This document shows, piece after piece, positions 25,748 through 35,569 of a stretch of 64,000 nucleotides of DNA (its first letter is position 1; every line of letters starts with the position of its first letter). The stretch lies in assembly GCF_007746075.1 (NCBI RefSeq), contig NZ_CP036339.1, forward strand, positions 3,873,786 through 3,937,785, written 5' to 3'. Under the pieces are notes generated by a model. The model saw only the letters and a list, made by a program, of their open reading frames with translations, was not told the DNA's origin and searched no databases. The stretch comes from Lacipirellula limnantheis. Its GTDB lineage: Bacteria > Planctomycetota > Planctomycetia > Pirellulales > Lacipirellulaceae. A program made the translations under genes and the position numbers.

Positions 25748-28700
25748 CTAGCGCAAGATGCGCGGCACCATGCCGCGGAGGCGGTCGCTGATACCCTGCT
25801 CGTCGGCTTGCGTCGCCTTGGGAGCCGTCGTCGCATCGGCGGGCTTGGAAGCAATGCTTGCCACCGGGGCCTGCTCGACAAACAACCGCGGCCAGTAACC
25901 GTCGATCAGCCGCTGGCAGTCCATGAGCTGCCCTTCTTCCAGCGCGGTTTTCGCCGCGTAGAGTCGCTTGGAGATCTGATACCGCTGTTCTTTGGAGAAC
26001 CGCAGATCAAACATCCGCACGTCGTCGATCCAAGCTTCGCCCTGACCGACGAGGTGGAATTGAATCCGCATTTGTCCGCTGCTCGCCAGCGGGAGATCAT
26101 CGACGGCAAACTCGTAGTCGCTCCACGCCGCGCCGACCGGTCGTTCGGCGCCGATGGCGACGTAATGCTGACGCGTGACGCCGCCAGACTGATACTCAAA
26201 CCACGCATAAAGTTGTGAACCGGGCTGCAAGCCGTCGCCGCGGATGCGCGCCCGGACGGTGACCTGTCCGGTGGAAGGGATCGGAAAGAGGTGGCTTTGG
26301 ACGGCGACGCCGAGCGCGTCTTCGCTCTTCAAATGGAGCGATCGCCCGGTGACCGGCGCTGTTTCCGCGGCCAGTTCCACAACGCCGGCGGCGCCAATCC
26401 GCGGCTGCCAGCCGAGCATTTGGCCCGCATCGCCGACGAGTTCGAAGTCGGGGTTCTGCAGTTCGCTGTAGGGACGTTCGACTTCCAGGTTTGCCATCCG
26501 TTGTTCGTAGGCCGCAACCTGCCGGGCAAGCGCCGCTTTGGCCTCGGGACCGAGTTGGGGCGTCCACACGCCGACCTTGACGTTTCGCGATGAGAACTTG
26601 CGCCCCTGGATCCCGAATGGGGGCAGCGTCGCCGCCCACTTCTTCGGCCCCTCGGGAAGCGTGCCGCTCAGCGAGGGGTCGGCCGACGCCTGGGCGGCGT
26701 CGACGCCCTGCTCGATGCCGAGCTTACGCCAGACGATGGCTCCGTCGGCCGCCAGCGGAATATCCATCGTGACAGCCCACGGCGATTCGTTGATCAGACA
26801 AATCGTGGTCGACTCGGCTTCGCGATAGATGCGCATCGTGATCGGTTGGCGACGCTCAGTGCGAACATCGCCGGCGGCAGCCGGGATCTGCTGAAAGACG
26901 CGCAATGCTTCGGCGTGGGCCCGATTATCCAGCAGAGGGCAAGTCTCGCTGCCTGCAGCCACCATGGCGAAATCGCGCGATGTGAGGGCTGCGGCCAACC
27001 CGCGCAACGCCTCATCGCCCGTCGGCGTTGACGGCGCTGCCAGCGAGAGCCGCGTTTGCTCGGCGCCGAAAGGACTCTGAGCGTCGAACGACGGCAAGCG
27101 GAGACGCAATGGCACATCGTACAGCGCTTCGCCGCTCGAAAAGCGGGAAGCGAAGAGTTGATCGAGTTCCGACGATTGGTTGATGCGCACGTCGGCGGCC
27201 GAGGCGTCGACCGATTCCTCGGCGCCGAGTCGGCGCGGCCGTAGCACGGAAATCCCGGGGCTCGCGGCTAGCTGCGCCAGATCGAGTCCCGTCTCCGCGA
27301 TGACTTCGTCGACCGACGCGCGTCCCGCAACAGCGAGTCGCAGGCGCTGGGAGGTCCCTGCGCCGGCAAAAAGGTCTTCCGTACAGAGAACGAGTCGCGC
27401 GTCGGGTCGGCGACTCGCGAGTTGCTGAGCGATCGAACGGTAGAAGGTCGTCGTTTGTTCGGTCCGCCATGTCTTCCAGGCGGGAAGACCTTGTCCCAGT
27501 AGAATGTCGGCGCGACGGCGAAAACGGTCGGCGCCGCCCGTCGGCAGCATGAGCTTCGACTGCGACGCGAACATGCCGGCGGTTTGATCGTCGAGCCCCC
27601 ACTCCAGCCCGGGCAGCACGCCGAACCCGGCGCCGTGAAGCTGAAACGCTAGCCCGCCCCATGCGGGGTGGGCGTCGTAACGTTCGGCCAGACGCTCGGC
27701 GATCATCGCTAACTCGCGCTGCACGCCGGCGTGAAGCAAGTTGTAGTGAGGCGCGGTCGCCGACTCGGATGGATGATGCGCGCGCCAGGGGCGGCCGTCG
27801 ACGCCCAGCCAGCTGATCTCAAGGTTGTCGTCGCCGGCGGCGGCAAGGGCCTCCAATCCAGGGAGCGGAGCGGCGAGCTCCACGGCGGGAACGAGCGTGA
27901 GGCCTTCGCGGTCGAACACGCGCAGCAGCACTTCCAAAATGTCTTTGCGGATGGGGTCTTCCCCAGTCGAGCCGAGCGGCCCGGAGTCGAAGCGCGGCGA
28001 GTCGCCCAGTCCAGCGACGGGCGCCAACGAAGCGCCGTCGGCCGCGACGGCGAGGATCGCCCCGTTGTAGCCAGAGGCGTGCAGCTGCTGCGCAAGTCGA
28101 TTGGCGGCAGTGAGGAAGGCGTGCCAGCCGGCGATGCTCACGCCGCCCTCTTCGTCGAAATCGCTTGAGCCGCCGAAGGAATCGGCAAACTTCGGTGCGG
28201 CGATATAAGCGGCTGCGAGCCGCGACTGGGTCGTTGAGGCGGGAGGCTCGGCCGGCGCGGGCGCCGTCTCGCGACGCCGCAGGCGAATCTTCCCGTAAAG
28301 CGCGCCGCGCTCATGGGAACGATTGGCGATGATGACCGCGGGCGATTTCGTCCGCGGCCAGAAGACCAAGCGGTGGACCTCGACGCCGTGGGGGCTTGCG
28401 GCGGTTTCTACTGAGCGGTCGTCGCTGAAGACTCCCCAGTCGCGTCCGAACGTCTGGACTCGACCGGCGGCGTCGGGCTCGACGATGCTGACCGCCAGAT
28501 GTTGCCGAAGGGCGCGGGGGACTTCGACTTCGACGGCGTGAGGTTCGCCCACGTCGCGGACGGGCAAAAGGTAGGCCTGCCAAGCCAAATCTTCGCCGGG
28601 CGACGTCGGCGGGAGTTCGACCAATCCGTTGCCGGCCGCCGAGATCAGCGGCTTGACATTGCCGAGCGGCCGCGGCGTGGTGAACCCGGGAAGTTTCTCC

Positions 28701-29635
28701 ATCTGCGTCCATTGCGGCACGCGTTGCCACCAGGAGGAACTGGTCGCGTCGATCGTGGCCACCGTTTCCCAGTTGCTCGTCAAGCGGGGCAAGCGCGTCG
28801 CCGGGTCGACCACCACGAACCCGATGTTGCGTCCTGCTAGCTCGGAACCCTTGTCCCATGGCGCCAGTCGACTGGCAAAGCCTTCCGGACGGCGCACCAG
28901 CGCGATGCGCAGCCGGTAGGAGCCTTCGTCCTGCGGAACGGCGAGCTCCAGGGGGAGCGACGCATTTGATTTGGGGTCGTAGGTCGCGGTCGTCTGCCAC
29001 AAAACGGTGGATGAGTTGTGGCGATACAGTTTGGCTTCCAGCGTCGCGGGCGACGCGAGGTCGTCTTGCAATTGGGGTTCGACCGCAAGCTTGAAGGATT
29101 CTTGGGGCGCGAACACCAGGTGCTCGCGCTCCAAACGAACGCGGAGCTGATCTCCGGGCGTCCGTTGGACGATGAGGAAGCCGCCAAGTTCGTCGAGCGG
29201 AGCACGTTGCGTTTGCTTGGCCAGCGCGCCGACGGTGAATTCGATCGGTTTGGCCGGCGCGTCGGGAGCGGGTCGGAGGTCGACGGTGAGCGTTGCCGAT
29301 TCGTCGGCGCGAATCGTCACGTCGAAGCCGTCGAAGGCGCGTCGCACCAGCGGGGTGACGCGCACTTGTCGCTCGGCAAGGCTCAACGCCGCCGCTTCAT
29401 CGGCTTCGACGCCGAGAGGCTGCAGATCGGCGAGGTCGCCTGCGGAAAGCAGAACCGAACCGGTCCACTTCTGCGCCGCCGAGCTGCTGTTGCCCCAGGC
29501 GAAGCGACAGCGCGCTTCCACGATTTCGGCCAGCGCGCACGGCGAGCCGGCGACGAACGTCGCCGCCGTCGCCATCAAGGCGATGAGGGGCGCGTACGCG
29601 CGGAGCGCCGTTATCGGACGTCCTTGTCCGAGCAT
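25748..29635 (-). CDS. Very large exported protein with a glycoside-hydrolase-like central region
   Basis: 1295 residues from ATG 29635, which gives a signal peptide (ITALRAYAPLIALMATAATF, ending ALA). The frame extends to 29881, whose ATG overlaps the upstream stop (ATGA), but the extra 82 codons look non-coding. Residues of about 30-430 are beta-rich (LRVRLEREHLVFAPQESFKL). The centre (about 500-720) resembles a TIM barrel of the family-10-like glycosidase type: HASGYNGAILAVAADG, FDREGLTLVPAVELA, AERYDAHPAWGGLAFQLHG. The end has a carbohydrate-binding-like sandwich (about 1090-1230: NPDFELVGDAGQMLGWQPRI, GQVTVRARIRGDGLQPGSQL). Lies at the end of the minus arm of the polysaccharide region; a role in glycan processing is inferred, not shown. 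Confidence 0.75.
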   Translation of the reverse strand: MLGQGRPITALRAYAPLIALMATAATFVAGSPCALAEIVEARCRFAWGNSSSAAQKWTGSVLLSAGDLADLQPLGVEADEAAALSLAERQVRVTPLVRRAFDGFDVTIRADESATLTVDLRPAPDAPAKPIEFTVGALAKQTQRAPLDELGGFLIVQRTPGDQLRVRLEREHLVFAPQESFKLAVEPQLQDDLASPATLEAKLYRHNSSTVLWQTTATYDPKSNASLPLELAVPQDEGSYRLRIALVRRPEGFASRLAPWDKGSELAGRNIGFVVVDPATRLPRLTSNWETVATIDATSSSWWQRVPQWTQMEKLPGFTTPRPLGNVKPLISAAGNGLVELPPTSPGEDLAWQAYLLPVRDVGEPHAVEVEVPRALRQHLAVSIVEPDAAGRVQTFGRDWGVFSDDRSVETAASPHGVEVHRLVFWPRTKSPAVIIANRSHERGALYGKIRLRRRETAPAPAEPPASTTQSRLAAAYIAAPKFADSFGGSSDFDEEGGVSIAGWHAFLTAANRLAQQLHASGYNGAILAVAADGASLAPVAGLGDSPRFDSGPLGSTGEDPIRKDILEVLLRVFDREGLTLVPAVELAAPLPGLEALAAAGDDNLEISWLGVDGRPWRAHHPSESATAPHYNLLHAGVQRELAMIAERLAERYDAHPAWGGLAFQLHGAGFGVLPGLEWGLDDQTAGMFASQSKLMLPTGGADRFRRRADILLGQGLPAWKTWRTEQTTTFYRSIAQQLASRRPDARLVLCTEDLFAGAGTSQRLRLAVAGRASVDEVIAETGLDLAQLAASPGISVLRPRRLGAEESVDASAADVRINQSSELDQLFASRFSSGEALYDVPLRLRLPSFDAQSPFGAEQTRLSLAAPSTPTGDEALRGLAAALTSRDFAMVAAGSETCPLLDNRAHAEALRVFQQIPAAAGDVRTERRQPITMRIYREAESTTICLINESPWAVTMDIPLAADGAIVWRKLGIEQGVDAAQASADPSLSGTLPEGPKKWAATLPPFGIQGRKFSSRNVKVGVWTPQLGPEAKAALARQVAAYEQRMANLEVERPYSELQNPDFELVGDAGQMLGWQPRIGAAGVVELAAETAPVTGRSLHLKSEDALGVAVQSHLFPIPSTGQVTVRARIRGDGLQPGSQLYAWFEYQSGGVTRQHYVAIGAERPVGAAWSDYEFAVDDLPLASSGQMRIQFHLVGQGEAWIDDVRMFDLRFSKEQRYQISKRLYAAKTALEEGQLMDCQRLIDGYWPRLFVEQAPVASIASKPADATTAPKATQADEQGISDRLRGMVPRILR

Positions 29636-29877
29636 CGCGTGACCATCCTGGCTGCGCGCATTGGCTGCGTGAAGGAGAGACAAGCCTGTCGACCGCTCGC
29701 TGCGCCGCCGACAGACGCGGGGCGGAGTGTAGGAAGCAGCGCCGCGCCGCACTAGGTCACTTATCGGTTGCAAGTCGCCTGAAAATCTTGACTTGCGCTG
29801 ATTTTGCCCGGCAGTGATAGCACCGCCCGGCGGCCGCGCGCGGACGTGCTTGCTGATCAAAGACGGGTCGCAGTGCG

Positions 29878-31155
29878 TCAATCGCGGAAAGCGACGTCGA
29901 CGTTGACGATAGCGTGACTGTCCGTGGAGCCGCCGGACCGGCGAAACTCAGCACCTACAGCCTCCAGTTCAGCCGCCACTTCGGGAAGGAGATTGGCGAT
30001 TTCGTTGGCTTCCCACCGGTCGTCGGGCTTCGCGTAAAGCTCGACGCGTCCCGGAGTCGCTTCATGGTCCGTTTCCATCCCAGACCGTCGGAACAACCAG
30101 GACGCCGTACGCACCGCCAACTCCCCAGCCCCCCCCGTCGATAGCGCATGCACGCGACCGCCGGCAAAACTAAATTCGCCGCCCGCGGCGACGTCGTGCG
30201 CGCACGACTGCTCAGCGACGCCGAACCAACGCGAAAGGATGCGCCCGATCTCGTCGGGCTGCATGAGGTTGCTCGACCTCGGCGGCGGGGCCTGGGTGCT
30301 GTGGGGAAAACGAACCAGCAGCGGCACATGCGTCACTTCTCCGTAGAGCTCGCGCACTTCGCTGCCGACGGCGCCATGTTCGCCCAGGGCGAAACCGCGG
30401 CAGCCGACGAGCATCACCAGCGTCGAGTCCGCCAGCACGGCGTTTTCCAGCGTCGCCAGCAGCATGCCGACGGACTCATCAAGCACAACTGTCTGCGCCG
30501 CGTAGGCGGCGCGGTGGAGCAACAACTCGTCATGGTCATCCGTCTCGAGGCGCACCGGCGGCATGACGAACTGGAGCGCTGGCGGATCCTCATCGTCGAG
30601 GAGCGACTGCCGGAGCTCAGTCGGCGCGTCCCACGCGCCGTGATAGCCGCGCGCGTGAATCCACAGCAACCTGGGCGGACTCTCAGCGGCCTTCTCAGTG
30701 CCGGCGTCGCTCCAGCGTTCAATCTGGTCGGCGGCAATCGCGAAGAGTTGCGCGAGCTGCGTGTCGGCAATGGCGCCAGCCGTTTCAGGCTGAGGGAATT
30801 CGACGCTGCGAACGTCGCTCACGCCGAGTTTTTCGGCCGCTTCCGCGAGCCGAGGGTCGTCCGTGGTCAGCGCACCGTGGACGGCGCCGTCGACCAACAG
30901 TCGCAGCAGGCCAGTTCCGGCGGGGTATTCGGCGAGTGAGCGCTCGACGCCGTCGCGCGGCGTTTCGACTCCCAGCCAGGCCGCGCGGTAAAAACCAGCG
31001 ACGTGCGGCGAGTCGGCGATCATCCAGTCGAAAACGACCGCCTCGCTCGCCAAACGATCGAGCGCCGGCGTCGCATGCCAGGTGTTGCCGTACGCGCCGA
31101 GTGCGGAGGCGCGCAGGCCGTCGACGGCGATGACAATGGCGTTGCGGTGGGGCAT
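29878..31155 (-). CDS. Sulfatase/alkaline-phosphatase-fold protein with missing active-site motifs
   Basis: 425 residues. The N-terminus IVIAVDGLRASALGAYGN... TPALDRLASEAVVFD follows the sulfatase pattern (metal Asp, then TPNLDRLA). No CXPSR or SXPSR formylglycine motif is found where expected; HVAGFYRAAWLG stands there. The late metal motif SDHGE is replaced by GCRGFALGEHG. FPHSTQAP follows VTHVPLLVRF, as in family members. It may be a pseudo-enzyme or use different residues. No signal peptide, so it appears cytoplasmic, unlike most sulfatases. It starts 18 bases after the glycosyltransferase stop and ends just before the giant exported protein gene, so all three are probably one transcript. 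Confidence 0.8.
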   Translation of the reverse strand: MPHRNAIVIAVDGLRASALGAYGNTWHATPALDRLASEAVVFDWMIADSPHVAGFYRAAWLGVETPRDGVERSLAEYPAGTGLLRLLVDGAVHGALTTDDPRLAEAAEKLGVSDVRSVEFPQPETAGAIADTQLAQLFAIAADQIERWSDAGTEKAAESPPRLLWIHARGYHGAWDAPTELRQSLLDDEDPPALQFVMPPVRLETDDHDELLLHRAAYAAQTVVLDESVGMLLATLENAVLADSTLVMLVGCRGFALGEHGAVGSEVRELYGEVTHVPLLVRFPHSTQAPPPRSSNLMQPDEIGRILSRWFGVAEQSCAHDVAAGGEFSFAGGRVHALSTGGAGELAVRTASWLFRRSGMETDHEATPGRVELYAKPDDRWEANEIANLLPEVAAELEAVGAEFRRSGGSTDSHAIVNVDVAFRD

Positions 31156-31173
31156 GCCGCCAGTGTAGCAAAC

Positions 31174-31959
31174 TTAGCTGCGAGCGGTCTCGCGACCGCG
31201 CCAATCTTGCCACACGAGTTGCGGGAAAATCCAGGCGTCGCGCAGGTAGCGCTTGGCGAGGCGTCCCGGTTCGGTGGCCAGGCGGTGAAACCACTCGAGT
31301 CCGCAGCGACGCATCCAACGGGGCGCACGGCTCTTCTCGCCCGCCAGGAAGTCGATCGTTGCGCCGACGCACAATGCCACCTTGGCTTGAATCTGGTCGG
31401 CGTGGTCGTGAATCCAAAGCTCTTGCTTGGGGGCCCCGAGTCCGAGCAGCACGAGGTCGGGTTGGACGGCGGCGATGGCGCTGTAAATTCGCTGGTTTTC
31501 CGCGACGCTCGTCTCGAAGCCGAGCGGCGGCGAGAGAACGCCGACGACTTCGACCTGGGGCCAGCGACGCTCGATGTTGGCGGCGGCCCGCTCGGCGACG
31601 CCGGGCGCCGCGCCGAGCAGAAAGACGCGCAGGGACTGGCCGTCGGCAGTGGCGCGTTTCAGGAGGGCGGGCGCCAAGTCGCTCCCGGCGACGCGTTCCG
31701 GCAGGCGGCGACCAAGCAGCCGCGACGCCCAGACCACCGGCGCCCCGTCGGCCAATACCAACGCCGCACCGGCGTAGGCGTCGCGCAGCGCGGGATTCGT
31801 TTGAAACATGACGGTATGGTCGACGTTGGGCGTGACGACGTACAGGCAGCGCCGTTCGCGCGGCGCGCGGCACCACTCCAGAATGGCGGTGACGCTCTCC
31901 TGCATATTGAGTGAATCAATCGACATGCCAAACAAGGCGATTTGCGGGCGGGCATTCAT
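31174..31959 (-). CDS. WecG/TagA/CpsF-family glycosyltransferase
   Basis: GT26 enzyme, 261 residues, which adds a sugar such as ManNAcA or a related residue to an undecaprenyl-linked acceptor on the inner membrane face. Signatures: TPNVDHTVMFQTNPALRDAY (family TPN and acceptor region), LADGAPVVWASRLLG, ERVAGSDLAPALL, VFLLGAAPGVAERAAANI, DLVLLGLGAPKQELWI and VGATIDFLAGEKSRAPRWM. The C-terminus GLEWFHRLATEPGRLAKRYL is the membrane-associating tail of the family. Located downstream of the ligase gene on the same strand, in the envelope polysaccharide region. Confidence 0.95.
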   Translation of the reverse strand: MNARPQIALFGMSIDSLNMQESVTAILEWCRAPRERRCLYVVTPNVDHTVMFQTNPALRDAYAGAALVLADGAPVVWASRLLGRRLPERVAGSDLAPALLKRATADGQSLRVFLLGAAPGVAERAAANIERRWPQVEVVGVLSPPLGFETSVAENQRIYSAIAAVQPDLVLLGLGAPKQELWIHDHADQIQAKVALCVGATIDFLAGEKSRAPRWMRRCGLEWFHRLATEPGRLAKRYLRDAWIFPQLVWQDWRGRETARS

Positions 31960-31994
31960 GGCGTGTCTCGAGGAATCTTGGCGACTTGATGCGA

Positions 31995-33401
31995 TTAAGT
32001 GGCGGCGACGCGAGCTGTCGTGGGCCAGTCGTTCGACAGCGACGCGGCGCCGAGACGAGCATGCGATGCCGCACGTCGTGCCAGCAGCGCCGCGGAAACG
32101 CCAGCGGTCAGAAAGAGGGGCCAGTGCTCGGTCGGCAGCAGCGTCAGGTCGTGGAACAGCGCGGAGGACAGGTAGTTAATGAGCACCGCCAGTTGAAACA
32201 GGCCGTGAGATCGTTCCCATGTCGGCAGATCGTCGGCCTGGTAAAGTTGCCAGGCGGAACGGGTCCAGGCAACCAGCAAGGCGAGGAACAGCGAGATGCC
32301 GACGATCCCGGTCTCGACCATGATGCTGAGCAGCGTGTTGTGATGGTCGAGGTTGCGGAGCGATTCCAGCTCTAGCTGTTGGCTGCGATCGGAGAGATAG
32401 GGCATCTTCAGGTCGTAATAACGACCGAAGCCGCAACCGAGCAGCGGCGCGTCGCGCCACATGCGCATCGAGACGTACACGAACGACGCGCGTTGATATA
32501 CCGAGTGCTCCGCCGATCCATCAGTGTCCTTACGGCCAAGGTTGGTCACTTTCTCGCCGAAGGCGACGGTCCCCACCGCGCCGCCGAGGAGCAGCAGAAT
32601 GATCAGCGCGGCTCGCCATTGCGGCAGCTGAATCAAGGGGATGACTGCTAGTCCAGCGGCGAGACCGATCCATGTCGAGCGCGTGTAGGTGAAGTAAATG
32701 CCGCCGACGATGGCGATCAGGAGCGCGCCGACGGCGGCCTGTTGAATTCGGGACAGACGCGGCCACAGCATCCAACCAGCCCAGAAGCAAACCGTGAGCA
32801 TCACGCCCAAACTGGCTGAATTGAGCGATGGCCCGCGAGCGCGACCGAAGTGCGTGCCGAGCAGCGGATTGGAGATATAGCGAGGGAAGACTGCCCACCA
32901 CTGCTTGCTGATTTCAGCAAAGGCGGTGAACGCCAAGAAGCCGCCCAGGGCGGCGAGAATCCAGAGCATGCCGCGCCATTGTCGCTCGCCATCTGGGGAC
33001 GACCGAGCGGCAAGATAGAGTGCTGCGGGAATCCAGAAGGCCGCGATGAGTCGCCACCACGGCTTGACGGTCGAACCGTCCGCCGGCGGCGTCGGCGTGA
33101 TCGCGCAGCGGAGCGTGAAGTAACCGATCGCGGCAAGCAGCAGCCAGTCGGCAGCTGAAACATGACGCAGCGCAAGTTCGCCCTGCCGCCACTTCCACAC
33201 GAACGCAGCGCCGAAGCCGAGCAACAGCACCCGATCGATGGTCAGCGGAATCGGACCGATGTGCGCCGTCCACAGCGGCGGCGCCAGGACATAGCCGAGG
33301 GCGATGAACGCGGCGCACCCCACCCAGAGCGAGCCCCATCGCGCGTACGCCGTCCACCCGAGCAGGCCCACGACAGCGAGGATGGCGAGGACGATTTCCA
33401 T
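31995..33401 (-). CDS. O-antigen ligase family membrane protein
   Basis: 468 residues with about 11-12 hydrophobic segments (first: VLAILAVVGLLGWTAY). A long extracytoplasmic loop near residues 285-370 contains AEHSVYQRASFVYVSMRMWR, LLGCGFGRY and LDHHNTLLSIMVETGIVGIS, the Wzy_C/WaaL signature where GxGxGxF and H-N are conserved. Such enzymes join undecaprenyl-linked glycans to an acceptor or polymerise them. Planctomycetes make LPS, so a ligase role is possible, but polymerase activity cannot be excluded. It follows the Wzz-like gene by 54 bases on the same strand. Confidence 0.88.
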   Translation of the reverse strand: MEIVLAILAVVGLLGWTAYARWGSLWVGCAAFIALGYVLAPPLWTAHIGPIPLTIDRVLLLGFGAAFVWKWRQGELALRHVSAADWLLLAAIGYFTLRCAITPTPPADGSTVKPWWRLIAAFWIPAALYLAARSSPDGERQWRGMLWILAALGGFLAFTAFAEISKQWWAVFPRYISNPLLGTHFGRARGPSLNSASLGVMLTVCFWAGWMLWPRLSRIQQAAVGALLIAIVGGIYFTYTRSTWIGLAAGLAVIPLIQLPQWRAALIILLLLGGAVGTVAFGEKVTNLGRKDTDGSAEHSVYQRASFVYVSMRMWRDAPLLGCGFGRYYDLKMPYLSDRSQQLELESLRNLDHHNTLLSIMVETGIVGISLFLALLVAWTRSAWQLYQADDLPTWERSHGLFQLAVLINYLSSALFHDLTLLPTEHWPLFLTAGVSAALLARRAASHARLGAASLSNDWPTTARVAAT

Positions 33402-33455
33402 GAGAACGGCAGGCGACGTGGATGCTTACGACGAAGAAGTTTGGCCGACGGCAAT

Positions 33456-35279
33456 TCAACTGGCGGACTGCTTGGCAGCCAGGATCGCCTCCTGCAGCGA
33501 GATGGGGGCCGTCGCCGTTGCGAATCCGACCGGCGGCAAACTGCCGGCGGTCGTGGGCAAAGCGCCTGGCGGAATCGGCAGCGATGGCTTACGCTGGCCG
33601 ACCGTCGAAGTGCTCGCCGCCGCGTCGACCGCGCCAACGGCGACGGCCGGGCGGTTTCCAACGGCCATGAGGCTCTTCGATGCGGCAGCCAGTCCGGCCG
33701 ACGCGGCTTCAGCGCGTCGTTCGATGGTCGGACGGACTTCGACGTCCCACGTTTGTGCGGTTGTCGACGCAGCGGCCAGCTGCTCAGTCGGCCCCGCACC
33801 ACTGCGCTCGGCGACTGGCGCCGGCGCGAAGCGCCGCTTCGCGGGCTCGAGCTTGGAAAACTCTGGCTTGCGCGTCATCTGCACGTCGCCGGGCGACGCT
33901 GCGGGGCGGACGCCGATCACGTCTTGGCGAGCGCCCGCGACGGGAGCGCCCACGCTGAAGAAGATCAGACCGACGCCCAGCATGAAGCCGGCCACGGCGC
34001 CGGCAGCAGTGATCAACGTTCGGCCCGGGCCCACCGGATATGGGCCGGTCTCGGGCTGACCGATTTTGGTGACCAGGCTCGCTCCCTGCGCCGCCGCCTC
34101 GGCGGCCTTGGCGGTGCTGAGATTCTGTCGAGCCTGGTTCAGCGAGGCCCGACTGTTTTCCACCGCGGCCACGCGGTTGGCGTATTCGGCACGCTGCTGG
34201 GCGAGGTTCGCCAATCGCGATTGCAGGTTGTTCAGGCGCGCTTCGGTCGCCTCGACGCGCTGCGCGGCTAGCTGTTGCTCTACCTGCGCGCCCTGAATGG
34301 CTGCGTCTAGCTCGCGGTGAAGATCGTTGCGAATTTGCTTTTCGCTTTCGACCGCCGCCTTCACTTGCGGGTGCTCGGCCGAACGTGTCCCTTCCAGGCG
34401 AGCCGTGCTGATCTGCGACTTGATCAGGCCATCTTTCAACTGCCGCAAGGCGGGCTGGGACGTGAGGAGGCTGTTCGGCGTGGCAATCAACTGCTGAGCG
34501 TCTTGCTGCGAGGCTTGCAGCAGCTTCAGGAGCTCGCCAGATTCGCGAACCTGGGTTTGAAACTTGCGCAGATCGGCTTCCAGCTGAACGACCTCGGTCC
34601 GAAGATCGCTCTGGCCGCTGGAAGAGGTATGGAGCATGCGCAGCTCGCCGAGGTCGGGGCCGACTTCCTTCTCCAGCGCGGCGAGCTTCGCCGTTTGTTC
34701 GGCGTTCATGTCGGCGGCGAGATTCACCTGTTGCTGCAGTTCGGCGACCAGACTCTGAGCCCGTTCCGTGCGCAGCTCTTTGAGAGCCGCGTCGAGCTGG
34801 CGGCAGAGCTCGCCGACCAGTTCGATGGCACGCTCGCGGTTGGGGTCCTTGACGTAGAAATAAAAGACTTCGGTCTTGCCGAATTCGCCGCCATGGGGCG
34901 GGAGCATCTTCAGCCGCTCGCGGAACTTTTCAATCGCTTCAGCGTCGGGCTCGCTGGCGACGCCGTTCAACTTCTGATCGACCGCCTTGAGGGTCCCCAC
35001 GACGACTTGCTTGCTCTTGGCAACCTCAAGGATGGTTTCCTGGAGCGTACGCATCTCGTAGAGGTCGGCGAATTTGCCGGGAGTCGGCCCCTTGGCGCCG
35101 GCGGTTTCCTGGCGGACGACCAGTCCCTGCGACGCCTCCCAGTACCGCGGCGTGATGAGCGAATACGCCGCCGCCAGCAATCCGCCGACGATGGCTGGCA
35201 CGATCAGCAACTTGCGCTTCTGCAGTAGCAGCTGCACCAGTTCATGCGGCGTGAGCGACGGAAAGGGAGCAGAATTCAT
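33456..35279 (-). CDS. Wzz/GumC-like polysaccharide chain-length protein
   Basis: 607 residues from ATG 35279. It begins with the Wzz domain: SLTPHELVQLLLQKRKLLIV, first membrane segment (VPAIVGGLLAAAYSLITP, about 28-45), and RYWEASQGLVV. A long coiled coil follows in the periplasm (about 150-410, many Gln, Leu, Glu and Arg: ELQQQVNLAADMNAEQTAKL). The second membrane segment is TLITAAGAVAGFMLGVGLIF. The tail of about 150 residues is Pro/Ala/Val-rich and has no Walker motifs, so the tyrosine-kinase domain of Wzc is absent. It is first gene of the minus arm and probably sets glycan length with the ligase/polymerase. Confidence 0.9.
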   Translation of the reverse strand: MNSAPFPSLTPHELVQLLLQKRKLLIVPAIVGGLLAAAYSLITPRYWEASQGLVVRQETAGAKGPTPGKFADLYEMRTLQETILEVAKSKQVVVGTLKAVDQKLNGVASEPDAEAIEKFRERLKMLPPHGGEFGKTEVFYFYVKDPNRERAIELVGELCRQLDAALKELRTERAQSLVAELQQQVNLAADMNAEQTAKLAALEKEVGPDLGELRMLHTSSSGQSDLRTEVVQLEADLRKFQTQVRESGELLKLLQASQQDAQQLIATPNSLLTSQPALRQLKDGLIKSQISTARLEGTRSAEHPQVKAAVESEKQIRNDLHRELDAAIQGAQVEQQLAAQRVEATEARLNNLQSRLANLAQQRAEYANRVAAVENSRASLNQARQNLSTAKAAEAAAQGASLVTKIGQPETGPYPVGPGRTLITAAGAVAGFMLGVGLIFFSVGAPVAGARQDVIGVRPAASPGDVQMTRKPEFSKLEPAKRRFAPAPVAERSGAGPTEQLAAASTTAQTWDVEVRPTIERRAEAASAGLAAASKSLMAVGNRPAVAVGAVDAAASTSTVGQRKPSLPIPPGALPTTAGSLPPVGFATATAPISLQEAILAAKQSAS

Positions 35280-35569
35280 TGCGGCGTTCTCAAGCAACCG
35301 CGGGAGGGAGACGTGGAGTAACGTCCGCGCAAAGCCCCCCTCCCGATACTGGAACGTAGCTCATGAGTGCCCGCGACCGACTCGGCGACGGCCGCTGGCG
35401 GCCGATTGAACCGGCTGATTCGGACCAGACGCTACAGCCGTTATTTCGCGCCTCGACGAGGGCGGAATGCGAAGGCTGACCTATCTTTGCGCTGATCATC
35501 GAACCGCTGAACGCTGAGGAGGCGTGGCCCGTTCGGCCCACCATCCCAAATCATCGACTGCAAAACCGG
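35280..35569. promoter_or_regulatory. Divergent promoter region of the polysaccharide locus
   Basis: 290 bases between the Wzz-like gene (minus) and the acyltransferase gene (plus). Both arms of the polysaccharide region should start here. No clear -35/-10 pair or operator palindrome stands out by eye. Confidence 0.45.

Noticed and set aside
29636..29881. N-terminal extension of the giant exported protein to the ATG overlapping the upstream stop
   Set aside because: The ATGA overlap is tempting, but the 82 codons have irregular codon use and would bury the signal peptide. Kept as an alternative only.
31003..31914. 303-codon plus-strand frame
   Set aside because: Antisense to the GT26 enzyme and the sulfatase-fold protein, both well supported.
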